Shown: in pieces, positions 53,801 to 62,599 of the stretch
Numbering within the stretch: position 1 is the first letter of the stretch
Layout: the number at the start of each line of letters is the position of its first letter
Assembly: GCA_001885315.1 (NCBI GenBank)
Contig: MLPZ01000013.1
Coordinates: 120,744-184,743, forward strand
Source of the DNA: Treponema sp. CETP13
GTDB taxonomy: Bacteria; Spirochaetota; Spirochaetia; Treponematales; Treponemataceae
Direction: 5' to 3'
Length of the DNA stretch: 64,000 nt
Notes under the pieces: generated by a model
What the model was told of the DNA's origin: nothing
The model's database searches: none
The model's input: the letters and a program-made list of their open reading frames with translations, nothing else
Made by a program: the position numbers and the translations under genes

Positions 53801-56800
53801 AAATAGTTCAACAGCGTGGTTCTCAAGGCAGTATTTATTCAAGCTATAAACAAGAAGTTACAACTGAAGATACGCAAACTATACAAACAAAACTTGCTGA
53901 TACTTTTATCATAAAACCGAAAAATGCTGGTTATTACACAGTACGATTAAGTGGAATGGATTCTGATGGACATGAAATTTGTACTGAATATGAATTTTAT
54001 GTCACTGGTTCTGGATATAGTTACTGGAATCGCTATAATGCCTATTCGTTAGGCTTAACCGCTGATCAAAATATGTATAATCCGGGAGACACTGCACAAA
54101 TATTATTAGAAAGCCCTCTTTCTGCAGGAGATTATCTTATTACAGTCGAGAGAGAAGGTATTTATACCGAAGAAGTTAGACATTTTGATGAAAGTTGTGC
54201 CGTTTTTGACATTCCTATTGCAAGAAATTATGTACCAGTTGTGTATGTTTCTATTTGTTCATATTCAACACGAACAAAAGAGCCCGATTTTGAATATGGG
54301 GAAGAAGATACTGACAAACCTAAAGGTTATTATGGGGTAACCACACTCAATATTAATCCTCGAGTAAAAGCGTTTAGCGTTGATATTGTATCTTCTAAAC
54401 CCTCTTATTTGCCCGGAACGGAAGCCTCTATCACTCTACGAGCGACAAAAGGGGGAAAACCTCTTGCAAATGCAGAACTCACTCTTATAGCTGTAGATCG
54501 TGGAGTCTTAGATTTAATAAACTATCACGTTCCAAATCCAATTGACTTTTTTTATAGCAAATATAACTTTCCACTCTGTTGTTATGGAGGAGACTCTCGC
54601 TCTCTTTTGATGGATCCAGTTACGTATGAGATTAAAAACTTGCAAGGGGGAGATGGAAGTGACGACGAAAAAGACGATGAGCGAAAAGATTTTAATCCAA
54701 CCGCTGTTTTTTTACCAGAACTTATTACGGATAAAAACGGAGAAGTAACTGCAACCTTTACCCTACCTGATACGCTTACAACGTATCGAGTTACCGCCTT
54801 TGGTGTGCAAGATGAATTACTTGCACTTCAAGAAAGCGAAATTGCTGTGCAAAACCCTGTAAATGTTACATCGGTAATGCCCCCTCGATTGCGTGAGCGT
54901 GATACAGCAGAAGCAGGAGTCCTTTTATACAATCTAGACAATAAATCACACAAGATGACTGTAACTGCAAGCATTCGCAGTCCTGACTCCTCTACAGGAA
55001 ATGCTTTTATAGATGGACAAAACACACATACTATTACAATCGCTTCTGGTCAAAATGCTGTTATTTACTTTGATTTAGCAGCAAAAAAAGCTGGTAATAT
55101 AGAAGTTGTTTTTAATGTAGAATCTGAGATTCTTACCGAAAAACTTGTCCAAGCTATTTCTATCGAAAAACCATATATAAAAGAAACGTTTACTACTTGC
55201 GGAACAATAAACACAAAAGACACTACTGCAACAGAAGGCTTAGTAATTCCATCTTTTTCTGAAGACGGTGTTGGAGAGCTTACAATATCATTAGATGCAA
55301 CTCGATTAGGGCCACTAAGTAGCGCAATAAATTATGTTTTTGACTATCCATATGATTGTATGGAACAACAATCAGCAGCATTATTTCCACTTATAGCATT
55401 TGAAGATTATATTGATGTATTCAATTTAGACAGTAAGGTATCTAATATTAGAGAATGCGTAAAATCTACTTTTAACACTTGGAATGATGTTCAACTAGGA
55501 GATGGTGGATTTCCGTACTGGCCATCAGGTGAATACGCAAATTTTTTTGTTAGTTTGCGAATTGCACATATAGTAGCTCTTGCAAAAGACAGAGGATATA
55601 GCGATAGCGAAATTGCAATTGATACAAATAAACTATTATCATTTCTTACATCTTATATAAATAGCCATCGTAAGTATATCGATGACTTTGATATAATTTA
55701 TTTTAATTATGTACAAACACTGTATAACCAAGATGTTAGCAATGATAGTTTGGCAACCTATCAAAAAAAATATGCAAAAGATATAGCTGCTCAAGCTTTA
55801 ATTGGTATGACATTTTTAAATAATGGAGATAAAGAAAAAGCACAAGAATGTGCCGATAAAATACGCCGTTACATGAGACCTACCACGCGTGGAGTTGATA
55901 TAACAGAAGCAAAAACTCACCACTATTCTGATTTTAGATATTCGATTGATGATGACTATGCATTAGCAATGCAATTAATCGTACAACTGGATAGCGAAGA
56001 TGAAATGGTCACTAAAATTTTATATTCTCTTCTTGAGCGACAAAAAAGTGGATTTTGGCATAATACATTAACAACAACAAGAGTTTTAGACGCCGTTTAC
56101 ACACTTATTCAATCTCGAAATCTCGAAAAAACAAACTTTTACGCAACTGCCGTTCTCGATGAAAATACCATTGCAAAAGGCTCTTTTGAAGGACTTGACG
56201 CAAAACCGGTTACTACAACGTACCCTCTTAGTAAAAAGCCTATTTCTGATTTAAAAATGGATACCGTTCTTCCTCTTGAGTTTACAAAAAAAGGAAAAGG
56301 AACTCTGTATTATACCGCAAGCCTCTCATATGCATTACCCGAAGAGATGCAAACAGCACGAGATGAAGGAATTGGTATAAAAACCGTTATTACCGATGTT
56401 AAAACCGGAAAAATAATTGAGCCTGAAAATGCAGAATCACCAATTGTAAATCTAATAGCAGGGAATACCTATTCAATGGAAATTAACCTTGAATCAGGAT
56501 ACGACAGAACCTATCTTGCTTTGCGAGCACCAGTACCTTCTGGATCTGAAATTGTAAACACTAATTTTGTGACAACACCTAATAAGAGTGACAGTATAGA
56601 TGAAGGCGATACGTACAATTCAATAAGTGCTTGGGATTCATACTGGTATAGTTATTGGTATGGAGGTAACTGGATGAGTAATCAAGAAATTTTTGACAAT
56701 GAAGTCCGATACTTTTGGGATCAATACCATAAAGGAAGCACAAAAGCCACATTTAAGTTTAGAGCAACACGACGAGGTATCTATCCGGTTCCACCTGTTA

Positions 56801-56868
56801 CAGCTGAATGTATGTACGAACCAGAAGTCTTTGGACGAACAAAAGGCTATTTGTTTGTAATAAAATAA
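50878..56868 (+). CDS. Alpha-2-macroglobulin family lipoprotein with thioester
   Basis: 1996 residues from TTG 50878. This start has AAGGAG 6 nt upstream and gives a neat lipoprotein signal ending LLSC (lipid Cys22); the ATG at 50848 would add ten charged residues and lies before the predicted transcript start. The protein is built from many MG domains (MG2 region near 690-780 with TDRGLYQPGETVTYRG) and the A2M core (TLPDTLTTYRVTAFGVQ). The thioester motif CMEQ holds Cys1494. Bacterial A2Ms trap proteases in the periplasm and are typically paired with PBP1C, as here; pbpC starts 1 nt after its stop. It parallels E. coli yfhM-pbpC. Confidence 0.93.
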   Translation: MIGKKISFCICLTASLCCLLSCEKNKNEFLNTEVIPEKIDIQKAEPSEPLDSFFKLDYTKEFPEEEKSAVTLSLDGPVVSKDTKDVSIIPGIRELSSYIINYINHLDPKKAHPPIINPNKDAFEQKDGDLVVAAWGPQEKIPSEVKKPSFYVIFSEPVMPVSALKRTPDTTSTIMSISPPIKGVFKWYGTRQISFEAQETINPLVKYTITIKKGTTSLTGKKLQKDFTYTTYSEPLSITHMECGYSLAKEKKIYIDREDVIPEAANEVALSFNYPVNILVMKPLINVLINDKELRTFTLKTIDEDTVLLTLDGKIPLNTQVTIKIQQPIIDNIDYTLTTSYHTLSPFVFREYKTQKSFGQYLNPVYVFFSHDIDKTTVLESISTEPSMPITEDNLEIWNSTILIHGLPVTFDSNYTIKINNTLKDVYGQSLNSKKGDTNLKVHVPEAASFVKYLDHGLKMLESQFTPKLLIEYQNVLDGTKYTIVKENDPLNHYFGWKDSLDNTLSPFELNTKTKNTRLFEQIPLDPYLTNGKGWISLDSVARVASPYEDGKIYTDNHYMTVQVTDLGITTRYGINKAVVLVTSLKTGLPIENASVFLFGKKDFIPEEGNEELSFAHSTTNEQGLAILDFKDLQVAKQFFDNNTPAILVRYKDDKAVYEPQGHNPWSNGIYNTEYTENAADIHERTFMFTDRGLYQPGETVTYRGIDRNQRFGNFTPYTGEYTVTVKETTWNNPKILFTTVNETSASGGFWDSFDLPKDLEPGTYTISYSREKDSEEQNLYFTVAYFQRLKYQTAITLPQSLVVTGTTLTGTLKASYLSGGGLSNAKYEGSWFKEPYRFTSSDVTLKNYTFGPAKTRENRQQISSFEGTLSTTGEATLSCKTEASGLTSVPYRYITECQVTDTSNQLIATSKDIIVHPASCYIGLSKPLNTSGFPKKNTAIQFKYIMTDIDGSPLINSTKTGSNLKVELLHTTWKIVQQRGSQGSIYSSYKQEVTTEDTQTIQTKLADTFIIKPKNAGYYTVRLSGMDSDGHEICTEYEFYVTGSGYSYWNRYNAYSLGLTADQNMYNPGDTAQILLESPLSAGDYLITVEREGIYTEEVRHFDESCAVFDIPIARNYVPVVYVSICSYSTRTKEPDFEYGEEDTDKPKGYYGVTTLNINPRVKAFSVDIVSSKPSYLPGTEASITLRATKGGKPLANAELTLIAVDRGVLDLINYHVPNPIDFFYSKYNFPLCCYGGDSRSLLMDPVTYEIKNLQGGDGSDDEKDDERKDFNPTAVFLPELITDKNGEVTATFTLPDTLTTYRVTAFGVQDELLALQESEIAVQNPVNVTSVMPPRLRERDTAEAGVLLYNLDNKSHKMTVTASIRSPDSSTGNAFIDGQNTHTITIASGQNAVIYFDLAAKKAGNIEVVFNVESEILTEKLVQAISIEKPYIKETFTTCGTINTKDTTATEGLVIPSFSEDGVGELTISLDATRLGPLSSAINYVFDYPYDCMEQQSAALFPLIAFEDYIDVFNLDSKVSNIRECVKSTFNTWNDVQLGDGGFPYWPSGEYANFFVSLRIAHIVALAKDRGYSDSEIAIDTNKLLSFLTSYINSHRKYIDDFDIIYFNYVQTLYNQDVSNDSLATYQKKYAKDIAAQALIGMTFLNNGDKEKAQECADKIRRYMRPTTRGVDITEAKTHHYSDFRYSIDDDYALAMQLIVQLDSEDEMVTKILYSLLERQKSGFWHNTLTTTRVLDAVYTLIQSRNLEKTNFYATAVLDENTIAKGSFEGLDAKPVTTTYPLSKKPISDLKMDTVLPLEFTKKGKGTLYYTASLSYALPEEMQTARDEGIGIKTVITDVKTGKIIEPENAESPIVNLIAGNTYSMEINLESGYDRTYLALRAPVPSGSEIVNTNFVTTPNKSDSIDEGDTYNSISAWDSYWYSYWYGGNWMSNQEIFDNEVRYFWDQYHKGSTKATFKFRATRRGIYPVPPVTAECMYEPEVFGRTKGYLFVIK

Positions 56869-56869
56869 C

Positions 56870-59104
56870 ATGAAAAAAAAATTATACGAGAAGTGGAATG
56901 CCGCTTCTCGATTTAAAAAAATTGTCGTTTCAATTTTATTTAGTATCCTCGTTATTTTTCTCGTATTACGTTTTTTGCCATATTCAGAACTTTCTGACTT
57001 TAAGCAACAAGGTTGGAGTACTCGTGTATACGACACCAATAATCGTCTTTTACAAATTTTGCCAGTAGACGATAACGGATTGCGCATGGAATTTACGCCA
57101 TTAGATAAAATGCCACCTGATCTTGTCCAAAAAATTATACAAGCCGAAGACAAAAACTTTTATCACCACTGTGGAATTGATTTTAGTGCTATCTTTAGGG
57201 CAATGTGGCAAAATATCACAAGTGGTAAAAAAGTTAGTGGAGCAAGTACTATTACCATGCAACTTGCGCGCATAATTGCTCCAGCCCGATCTCGCACAAT
57301 AGGAGCAAAAATAATTGAAACAATTAATGCACTTCGATTAGAACTGCGCCTGTCTAAAAAACAAATACTTGAACTTTACATAAACTCAGTACCATTTGGC
57401 TATCAAACAGCAGGGTTCACTTCTGCAGCACGATACTTTTATAGTTCTAATCTGTGCGATCTAACTACACAACAACAAGACAATCTTATTCTCGTGCCCC
57501 GCAATCCCACACTCTATAGTCCTCTAAATAAAACTGAGATAAATCATGAGAAAACAATATCTGAGTTGGAGGCATATCAATATCCTTTTTTGTTACCACG
57601 AGTTATAGAACACATAAAACCACAACTTGCGGGGCAAAGTGAAGTTCACCTGAGCATTGATTATAATTTAACTAAAAACACCCAGTACCTATTACAAACT
57701 TTAATAGATGCAAATAAATCTTCTCGCTTAGCTAATGGTGCTTGCATTGTAATAGAAAATGCTACGGGAAATGTTATTGTATGGGCAAACAGCAGCAAAT
57801 GGAATGATAAAAATAGCCATGGGGCAATAGACGGATGCCTTATTAAAATGCAACCAGGCAGTAGTATGAAACCCTTTTTATATGCCTTAGCTATTGAAAA
57901 AGGGTATACCGCCGCTACCATTATTCCTGATATACCTAAACGTTTTGGAAGCTACGAAGTCTATATGCCTCAAAACTTTAATAATCGCTATAATGGACCG
58001 GTTCGCTTACGAGTCGCCCTTGCATCAAGCTTAAATGTACCAGCAGTCACAGTTTTAGATGACTTAGGAATTTTTGCGTATTTACAAAAATTAGATGAGC
58101 TGAAATTTAATTCGCTTAAAAATACCGGGCCAGAATGTGGCCTATCGCTCGCTCTTGGTAGTGGTGAAATACAACTTGCAGAACTAGTTAGAGCTTTTAG
58201 TGTTTTTCCAAATGACGGACTACTGCGCAAATTACAATTTATTACCGACAAAACTGATTTCAAGGGCGAAATAACAGATTATACTGATAGCGCAACAGAT
58301 ATATCTCAAAATTCCATAAAACAAATCTATAAAAGCGATACCGCTCGTCTTATTTGCTCAATTTTATCTGACGCTGACGCTCGCGAACTCGGATTTGGTC
58401 GAGCTCATACCTTTATAACAGACTTTCCATCAATTTTTAAGACAGGAACTTCTAACCAATACCAAAACATAACTGCATTGGCCGCCTCTCCAGAGTATAC
58501 TGTAGGCGTTTGGATGGGTAACTTTGACGGCAATACCGTTATAGGAAAAACAGGTAGCTCAATTCCAGCTCAAGTTGCTAAACAACTGTTAATAGAATTA
58601 CACAAACAAACGCTTTATCCAAAAACAGAATGGGCAGAACCGCCGAACTGCGTAAAATGCAAAATTTGCCCACTTTCAGGAATGAAAGCAGGTCCTGATT
58701 GTCCTGCAACACTCGAAGAATTTATACCAGAACTCAAAGCTGATAGCTTACCAACATGTAATTGGCATCAAGGAACTGAAATACACTATCCTGCAGAATA
58801 TCAAGAATGGTTTTTTGAAAAACAACGCAATGGCACTCTTGCTTACAACGATTCTGACCTCAACATCATTCAGCCAGCAAATGGAAACATATTTATTCAT
58901 CAAACAGGACTTAAGACAAAACAAATAATTCCTCTACAAGTAACTGGTGGTACAGCTGACACACTGCAAGTTATGTATGATGGTCGTTTTTATGCAGATA
59001 TTGAACGCCCATTTACCATTGACATACCTATGCAAGTAGGAGAACATGAAATTGAAGTGCAGTGTGCAGATGATACTCAAATAGTGACATTCAAAGTGGA
59101 ATAG
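56870..59104 (+). CDS. pbpC: Penicillin-binding protein 1C
   Basis: 744 residues. A bifunctional murein synthase. An N-terminal membrane helix (about 17-37) precedes the transglycosylase (catalytic E93 in AEDKNFY; GASTITMQLAR) and the transpeptidase (S331 and K334 in SSMK; SSLN; KTG at about 524). A C-terminal BiPBP_C domain (about 650-744) is the mark of PBP1C. Cysteines in CVKCKICPLSGMKAGPDC match the short Cys cluster found in this class. The start follows the alpha-2-macroglobulin stop by 1 nt, so both are translated from one mRNA: cell-wall repair plus protease defence. Confidence 0.94.
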   Translation: MKKKLYEKWNAASRFKKIVVSILFSILVIFLVLRFLPYSELSDFKQQGWSTRVYDTNNRLLQILPVDDNGLRMEFTPLDKMPPDLVQKIIQAEDKNFYHHCGIDFSAIFRAMWQNITSGKKVSGASTITMQLARIIAPARSRTIGAKIIETINALRLELRLSKKQILELYINSVPFGYQTAGFTSAARYFYSSNLCDLTTQQQDNLILVPRNPTLYSPLNKTEINHEKTISELEAYQYPFLLPRVIEHIKPQLAGQSEVHLSIDYNLTKNTQYLLQTLIDANKSSRLANGACIVIENATGNVIVWANSSKWNDKNSHGAIDGCLIKMQPGSSMKPFLYALAIEKGYTAATIIPDIPKRFGSYEVYMPQNFNNRYNGPVRLRVALASSLNVPAVTVLDDLGIFAYLQKLDELKFNSLKNTGPECGLSLALGSGEIQLAELVRAFSVFPNDGLLRKLQFITDKTDFKGEITDYTDSATDISQNSIKQIYKSDTARLICSILSDADARELGFGRAHTFITDFPSIFKTGTSNQYQNITALAASPEYTVGVWMGNFDGNTVIGKTGSSIPAQVAKQLLIELHKQTLYPKTEWAEPPNCVKCKICPLSGMKAGPDCPATLEEFIPELKADSLPTCNWHQGTEIHYPAEYQEWFFEKQRNGTLAYNDSDLNIIQPANGNIFIHQTGLKTKQIIPLQVTGGTADTLQVMYDGRFYADIERPFTIDIPMQVGEHEIEVQCADDTQIVTFKVE

Positions 59105-59122
59105 GAAAGGCACACGTACGAG

Positions 59123-59140
59123 AACCTTTTAGGTTTTTTT
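59123..59140 (+). terminator. Short terminator after pbpC
   Basis: AACCT, loop TTT, AGGTT followed by five more T. The stem is only 5 bp, so efficiency may be modest. The convergent propeller gene ends at 59139. Confidence 0.5.
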
Positions 59141-60161
59141 ATTCGATTTTGTATAGCTCAAAGTTAGCATCTTGAAAATTAGAAAAACACAAATAGTGTC
59201 CGTCTGGAGAAACATCTAAACCAGTAGGCTGATTACCGCCTTCAAATTCCACAATAGGCTTTTCATTTACTACATCAATAATAGTGATGTGACCATTCAC
59301 TAAACTCCGTTTTGTATAACCGTCAGGATTATTTGGCCCCCGTGATGAAACAAAAAGATATTGATCGTTATAAAGATCTATCGTATTTGTATTATTAAAA
59401 ACATGGTGTGTATTAATTATTTTAAAAGTTGCAAGATCGATTGTATAAATAGAAGCATGATACATATCACTTACAAAAGCTTTCGTTTCATTTTTATTTA
59501 CTACGATATGTCGCATAGCAGATTTTTCTACAGAAATTGAATCAATCACTTTTCCTGTACTCGTGTCAAATTTTTGAATTACACCACCATCAAAACATAA
59601 GACAATAAGCGATTTTCCATTATCTATAAATGCAAGCCCTCTAGGAGATGCTTTTGTTTTTAACGTTTTTATTATGTTACCTGTTTTATAATCGATAAGG
59701 CAAACAGTGTTAGAAACCCAATTTGATACAGCAAGTTGTTGAGTATCACTAGTCCAAGCTATAAATTTTGACCATTGACCACCACAAGATATTTCTCTTT
59801 TATACGAAAACCCAGGATATTCATATTCATACAGATAGCCAGTTGTCATCTGAGAAACTAAAAATGTGTGTTTTTCAGCTATGAACAAGCCCTCTGCAAA
59901 ACCTTTTTGTTTAGCTCGAGGTGGTATAATTTTTAAGGTTTTGTTTTGATCTTCAATCTTAAAAACTTGAAAACCGGTATCATCTAATAGCGGTATAACA
60001 ATAGTAGAACTATCAGGAGAAAAGAGAACTTGTTTAGGCTGTGTTCCACAGGAATAAACCCCTAATTTTTTTAATATAGGATTTTTTGCAAATATCGGCG
60101 CAAGAAAAAGAAAATTACAAGCTATTAATACTCCAGTAAAAAATAGTTTTGATTTTTTCAT
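59139..60161 (-). CDS. Exported beta-propeller (YVTN/YncE-like) protein
   Basis: 340 residues from the ATG at 60161, chosen because it begins a clean signal peptide (MKKSKLFFTGVLIACNFLFLAPIFA) and lies 6 nt after TATACT; an ATG-like start six codons earlier sits inside this box. The mature part repeats blade motifs such as QKGFAEGLF, QLAVSNWVSNTVCLIDYKTGNIIKTLKTKASPRGLAF, FDTSTGKVIDSI and QPTGLDVSPDGHYL, giving a seven-bladed-like propeller. Such proteins bind ligands or partner proteins in the periplasm; function unknown. It diverges from the ATP-cone nuclease gene. Confidence 0.82.
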   Translation of the reverse strand: MKKSKLFFTGVLIACNFLFLAPIFAKNPILKKLGVYSCGTQPKQVLFSPDSSTIVIPLLDDTGFQVFKIEDQNKTLKIIPPRAKQKGFAEGLFIAEKHTFLVSQMTTGYLYEYEYPGFSYKREISCGGQWSKFIAWTSDTQQLAVSNWVSNTVCLIDYKTGNIIKTLKTKASPRGLAFIDNGKSLIVLCFDGGVIQKFDTSTGKVIDSISVEKSAMRHIVVNKNETKAFVSDMYHASIYTIDLATFKIINTHHVFNNTNTIDLYNDQYLFVSSRGPNNPDGYTKRSLVNGHITIIDVVNEKPIVEFEGGNQPTGLDVSPDGHYLCFSNFQDANFELYKIE

Positions 60162-60167
60162 ATACAT

Positions 60168-60173
60168 AGTATA
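60168..60173 (-). promoter_or_regulatory. -10 box of the propeller gene
   Basis: TATACT on the minus strand, 6 nt before the ATG at 60161. The -35 element at 17 bp is weak (AAATTG). Confidence 0.45.
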
Positions 60174-60224
60174 ACACACATTTTATACATCAATTTTTAT
60201 TTAATTCTTTTGCTTTTTTTGTGA

Positions 60225-60230
60225 TATACT
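60225..60230 (+). promoter_or_regulatory. Extended -10 box of the ATP-cone nuclease gene
   Basis: TGATATACT: TATACT with an upstream TG, 6 nt before the ATG at 60237. The -35 at 17 bp (TAATTC) is poor, as often seen with extended -10 promoters. Confidence 0.5.
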
Positions 60231-60236
60231 ATAGGT

Positions 60237-61094
60237 ATGGTTGATAACTCAAAACATATTATGATTCGCAAAGCTTCAGGTGAAATGGAGGCTTTTGACC
60301 CTATTAAATTGCTCCGGTCGCTTAATAGTGCTGGTGCAGATGAACAAATAGCTCATCAAATTCTTTTAGACATCGAACCATCTCTTTTTAATGGTATCAG
60401 TACCCGAAAAATTTATAAAAAGGCGCTTTCCCTTTTACGACAGAAATTAAAAAGTTCTGCCATTCGTTACAGGATAAAAGACGCCCTTATGGAACTGGGC
60501 GATTCGGGACACCCATTCGAAGTTTTTACAGGAGAAATCTATAAACATCTTGGTTACGCAGTCAAAACTGCTATTGTAGTTGAGGGAAAAAGTATTACAC
60601 ACGAGATGGATGTTATTGCAACTTCTGATAACACTCAACAACTCATTGAATGTAAATACTCTAAATTACAAGGCAAGTATATAAGTATTCAAGTTCCGCT
60701 CTATGTTTATTCTAGAGTAAATGACATTATAGCCTATCGCTCAAAACTAGAAAAATATAATGGATTTTCGTTTACCGCAGGCGTTGCAACAAACACACGA
60801 TTTTCTCCTGATTGTATAAAATATGCATCTGACTACGGCATACATCTACTCTCTTGGAATTATCCAGAAGGGAAAAGCCTTAGAGAGATTATCCACAAAG
60901 AACATATCTTGCCTATTACCATTCTTAGCACATTAAACCAGCATGAAAAAGAATATCTTATTTCACATGATATAGTAACCTGCGAGCAACTTTTACAAAA
61001 CAACTCTATACTAACTGAAATGGGCTTATCACGTAGAAAGATGCAAACAGTACGAATAGAATTAGATACAACAATGGAACAGAAAGTTAACTAA
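60237..61094 (+). CDS. ATP-cone domain fused to a PD-(D/E)XK (Mrr-like) nuclease
   Basis: 285 residues. The first 90 or so form an ATP-cone: IRKASGEMEAFDPIKLLRSL, then GISTRKIYKKALSLLR and AIRYRIKDALMELG. This nucleotide-sensing domain regulates ribonucleotide reductases and NrdR. A nuclease-like domain follows: GHPFEVFTGEIYKHLGY, then D125 in HEMDVIA, and E138/K140 in IECKYSK, the PD-(D/E)XK core of Mrr/type IV enzymes. The end (about 225-285) has helices resembling helix-hairpin-helix (HEKEYLISHDIVTCEQLL). A nucleotide-controlled DNase is the natural reading; targets are unknown. No methylase lies nearby. Confidence 0.82.
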   Translation: MVDNSKHIMIRKASGEMEAFDPIKLLRSLNSAGADEQIAHQILLDIEPSLFNGISTRKIYKKALSLLRQKLKSSAIRYRIKDALMELGDSGHPFEVFTGEIYKHLGYAVKTAIVVEGKSITHEMDVIATSDNTQQLIECKYSKLQGKYISIQVPLYVYSRVNDIIAYRSKLEKYNGFSFTAGVATNTRFSPDCIKYASDYGIHLLSWNYPEGKSLREIIHKEHILPITILSTLNQHEKEYLISHDIVTCEQLLQNNSILTEMGLSRRKMQTVRIELDTTMEQKVN

Positions 61095-61699
61095 TAAAAA
61101 TAATAACTTTTTTCTAGGTCATCAATAGTGTAATATTTTAGTAGTAATGCGTCGAGATTTTTGAATGCTGCTTTTTTAGCCTCTGGGGTGTCTTGTGATA
61201 TTAAATAGTAATATTCTGAAAAAGAAATTCTATCTTCTAGATCAAATGGCTCAATTATTTTTTGATATTCTGCCCCATCATAGTCAGATTTTGCATAAGT
61301 TTCATAAAACGTAAGCCCCCCCGAACTATTAGAGATAAGAGGAAACTCAATTTCTTCTTTTCCTAACTCTTTTCCATCTTCATCTGTAGTAGTAACTAAA
61401 AAATTGATAGTTGCATCTGTATCAAATTCGCCATTTATAGTAACCGTTGTAAATTCTCCTGGTACCCAAGAGAGTGTGTATGTTTTTTCTGTCTCTGCTT
61501 CAACGGTATTAGTATCAATAATGCTATAATAGTATTGTTCGTCGTGATCACCTTGGTCTGAAGCGGTTATAGTAACATTGACTGGTTCAATAGTGTAATT
61601 AGTAAATGAAAAGCTTGCATAGTAAAGAGAAAAATCAGAATAGTTTTTGCAACTAAAAAAAAGCATTGTACTAGCTAATATGAATAATAGTTTTTTCAT
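61091..61699 (-). CDS. Lipoprotein of unknown function
   Basis: 202 residues. Signal peptide with lipobox FFSC (lipid Cys17). The mature protein is acidic, rich in Thr, Tyr and Asp, and strand-rich; repeats such as VNVTITASDQGDHDEQYYYS suggest an immunoglobulin-like beta fold, with a helical C-terminus (PEAKKAAFKNLDALLLKYY). AAGGAG lies 6 nt before the ATG. The start overlaps the stop of the LVIVD gene (ATGA), so the two were one operon. It converges on the nuclease gene with a 4-bp overlap. I do not recognise the family. Confidence 0.75.
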   Translation of the reverse strand: MKKLLFILASTMLFFSCKNYSDFSLYYASFSFTNYTIEPVNVTITASDQGDHDEQYYYSIIDTNTVEAETEKTYTLSWVPGEFTTVTINGEFDTDATINFLVTTTDEDGKELGKEEIEFPLISNSSGGLTFYETYAKSDYDGAEYQKIIEPFDLEDRISFSEYYYLISQDTPEAKKAAFKNLDALLLKYYTIDDLEKSYYFY

Positions 61700-62349
61700 A
61701 AAGAATCTCCTTTTGGGCTTATTTCTAAAATTGCAATACTCTCTCCATCCTTAGCTAGAAAAGCATAGTTGTCTTTTACAGCAACTGCTGTATAACGTAC
61801 ATACGTGTCAGAATCAATACTACGTCCAGCTTCTTTTGCATCTCTTGGATCACTTATGTCTACAACAATAAGGCCATCGTATAAATTTGCTATATAGGCA
61901 TAATTGCCATTTATACAAATATCTCGTGAACAATTACCTATGTAAACTTCTAGTACTTTATGAGCTCTATTTGGTATAGTTAAATCTACGACCGCTAACT
62001 CTCTATCACAATTTGGTATATATGCATAATTATCTTTTATTGCAAAGGCTTCTACGTCCATTTCTAGACTATTTATTTTTTTAGGTGTAGAAGGATCGCT
62101 TACATCAAAAATTAAAAAACAATCATTATCGCCCAAATCGTCAGAATCAAGACAATCAGCAACATAGGCATAATCATCTTTTACAAATACATTTGAGGCA
62201 AATTTTTCTGTATTATAGCTTGCTATTATTGTAGGACTTGAAGGATCTGATATATCAACAATTATTAGCCCTGCGCCATTAGTTAGGTAGGCATAATTGC
62301 CATCTATACTAACAGCATTAACAGAGTCTGGGATATTAAGACTATGGTG
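61696..62349 (-). pseudogene. LVIVD-repeat beta-propeller protein, 5'-truncated
   Basis: The frame is open for about 217 codons up to an in-frame TAG at 62350-62352, yet no ATG, GTG or TTG occurs in the first 70 codons. The first usable codon is TTG at 62136, in mid-repeat. The coding sequence holds four LVIVD-type repeats (GLIIVDISDPSSP, FLIFDVSDPSTP, ELAVVDLTIP, GLIVVDISDP), and matches surface or exported propeller proteins. The signal peptide and first blades are missing, so the gene appears cut at about 62340-62352. The downstream lipoprotein overlaps its stop by 4 nt. Confidence 0.75.
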
Positions 62350-62599
62350 CTAGTATAACATAGTGGACACAAAAAACGAATAATATGAAACAAGCTATTT
62401 ACTGTGGTATAATAACAATGGAGAGTTTATTAAAAATTATGGCAAATAAGATTTGTCTGTTTTCCTGATTATTACAAATCAAGTATTCGAATAACAAGAA
62501 GCTTATTAAAATCTGGAGAAGATGATACTAAGTGAAGTTTTATACGGGTAGTTGTGGGTTGATTTAGGGAATTTAAATGTTACAGAAAAAGGAGTTAAT
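62350..62599. other. Intergenic junction region without a convincing gene
   Basis: It begins at the break in the LVIVD gene. A short plus-strand frame (ATG at 62385, 27 codons) and a second fragment around 62440-62535 in another frame (PDYYKSSIRITRSLLKSGED) look like remnants of a lost gene, but neither has support. AGTGGACAC at 62362-62370 could be the end of an old insertion sequence; this is speculative. Confidence 0.35.

Noticed and set aside
62362..62370. AGTGGACAC as the end of an insertion sequence
   Set aside because: Only one copy is visible, with no matching inverted end, target duplication or transposase in the window.
62385..62468. 27-codon plus-strand frame as a small gene
   Set aside because: No ribosome site and no composition or context support; it may be a gene remnant.
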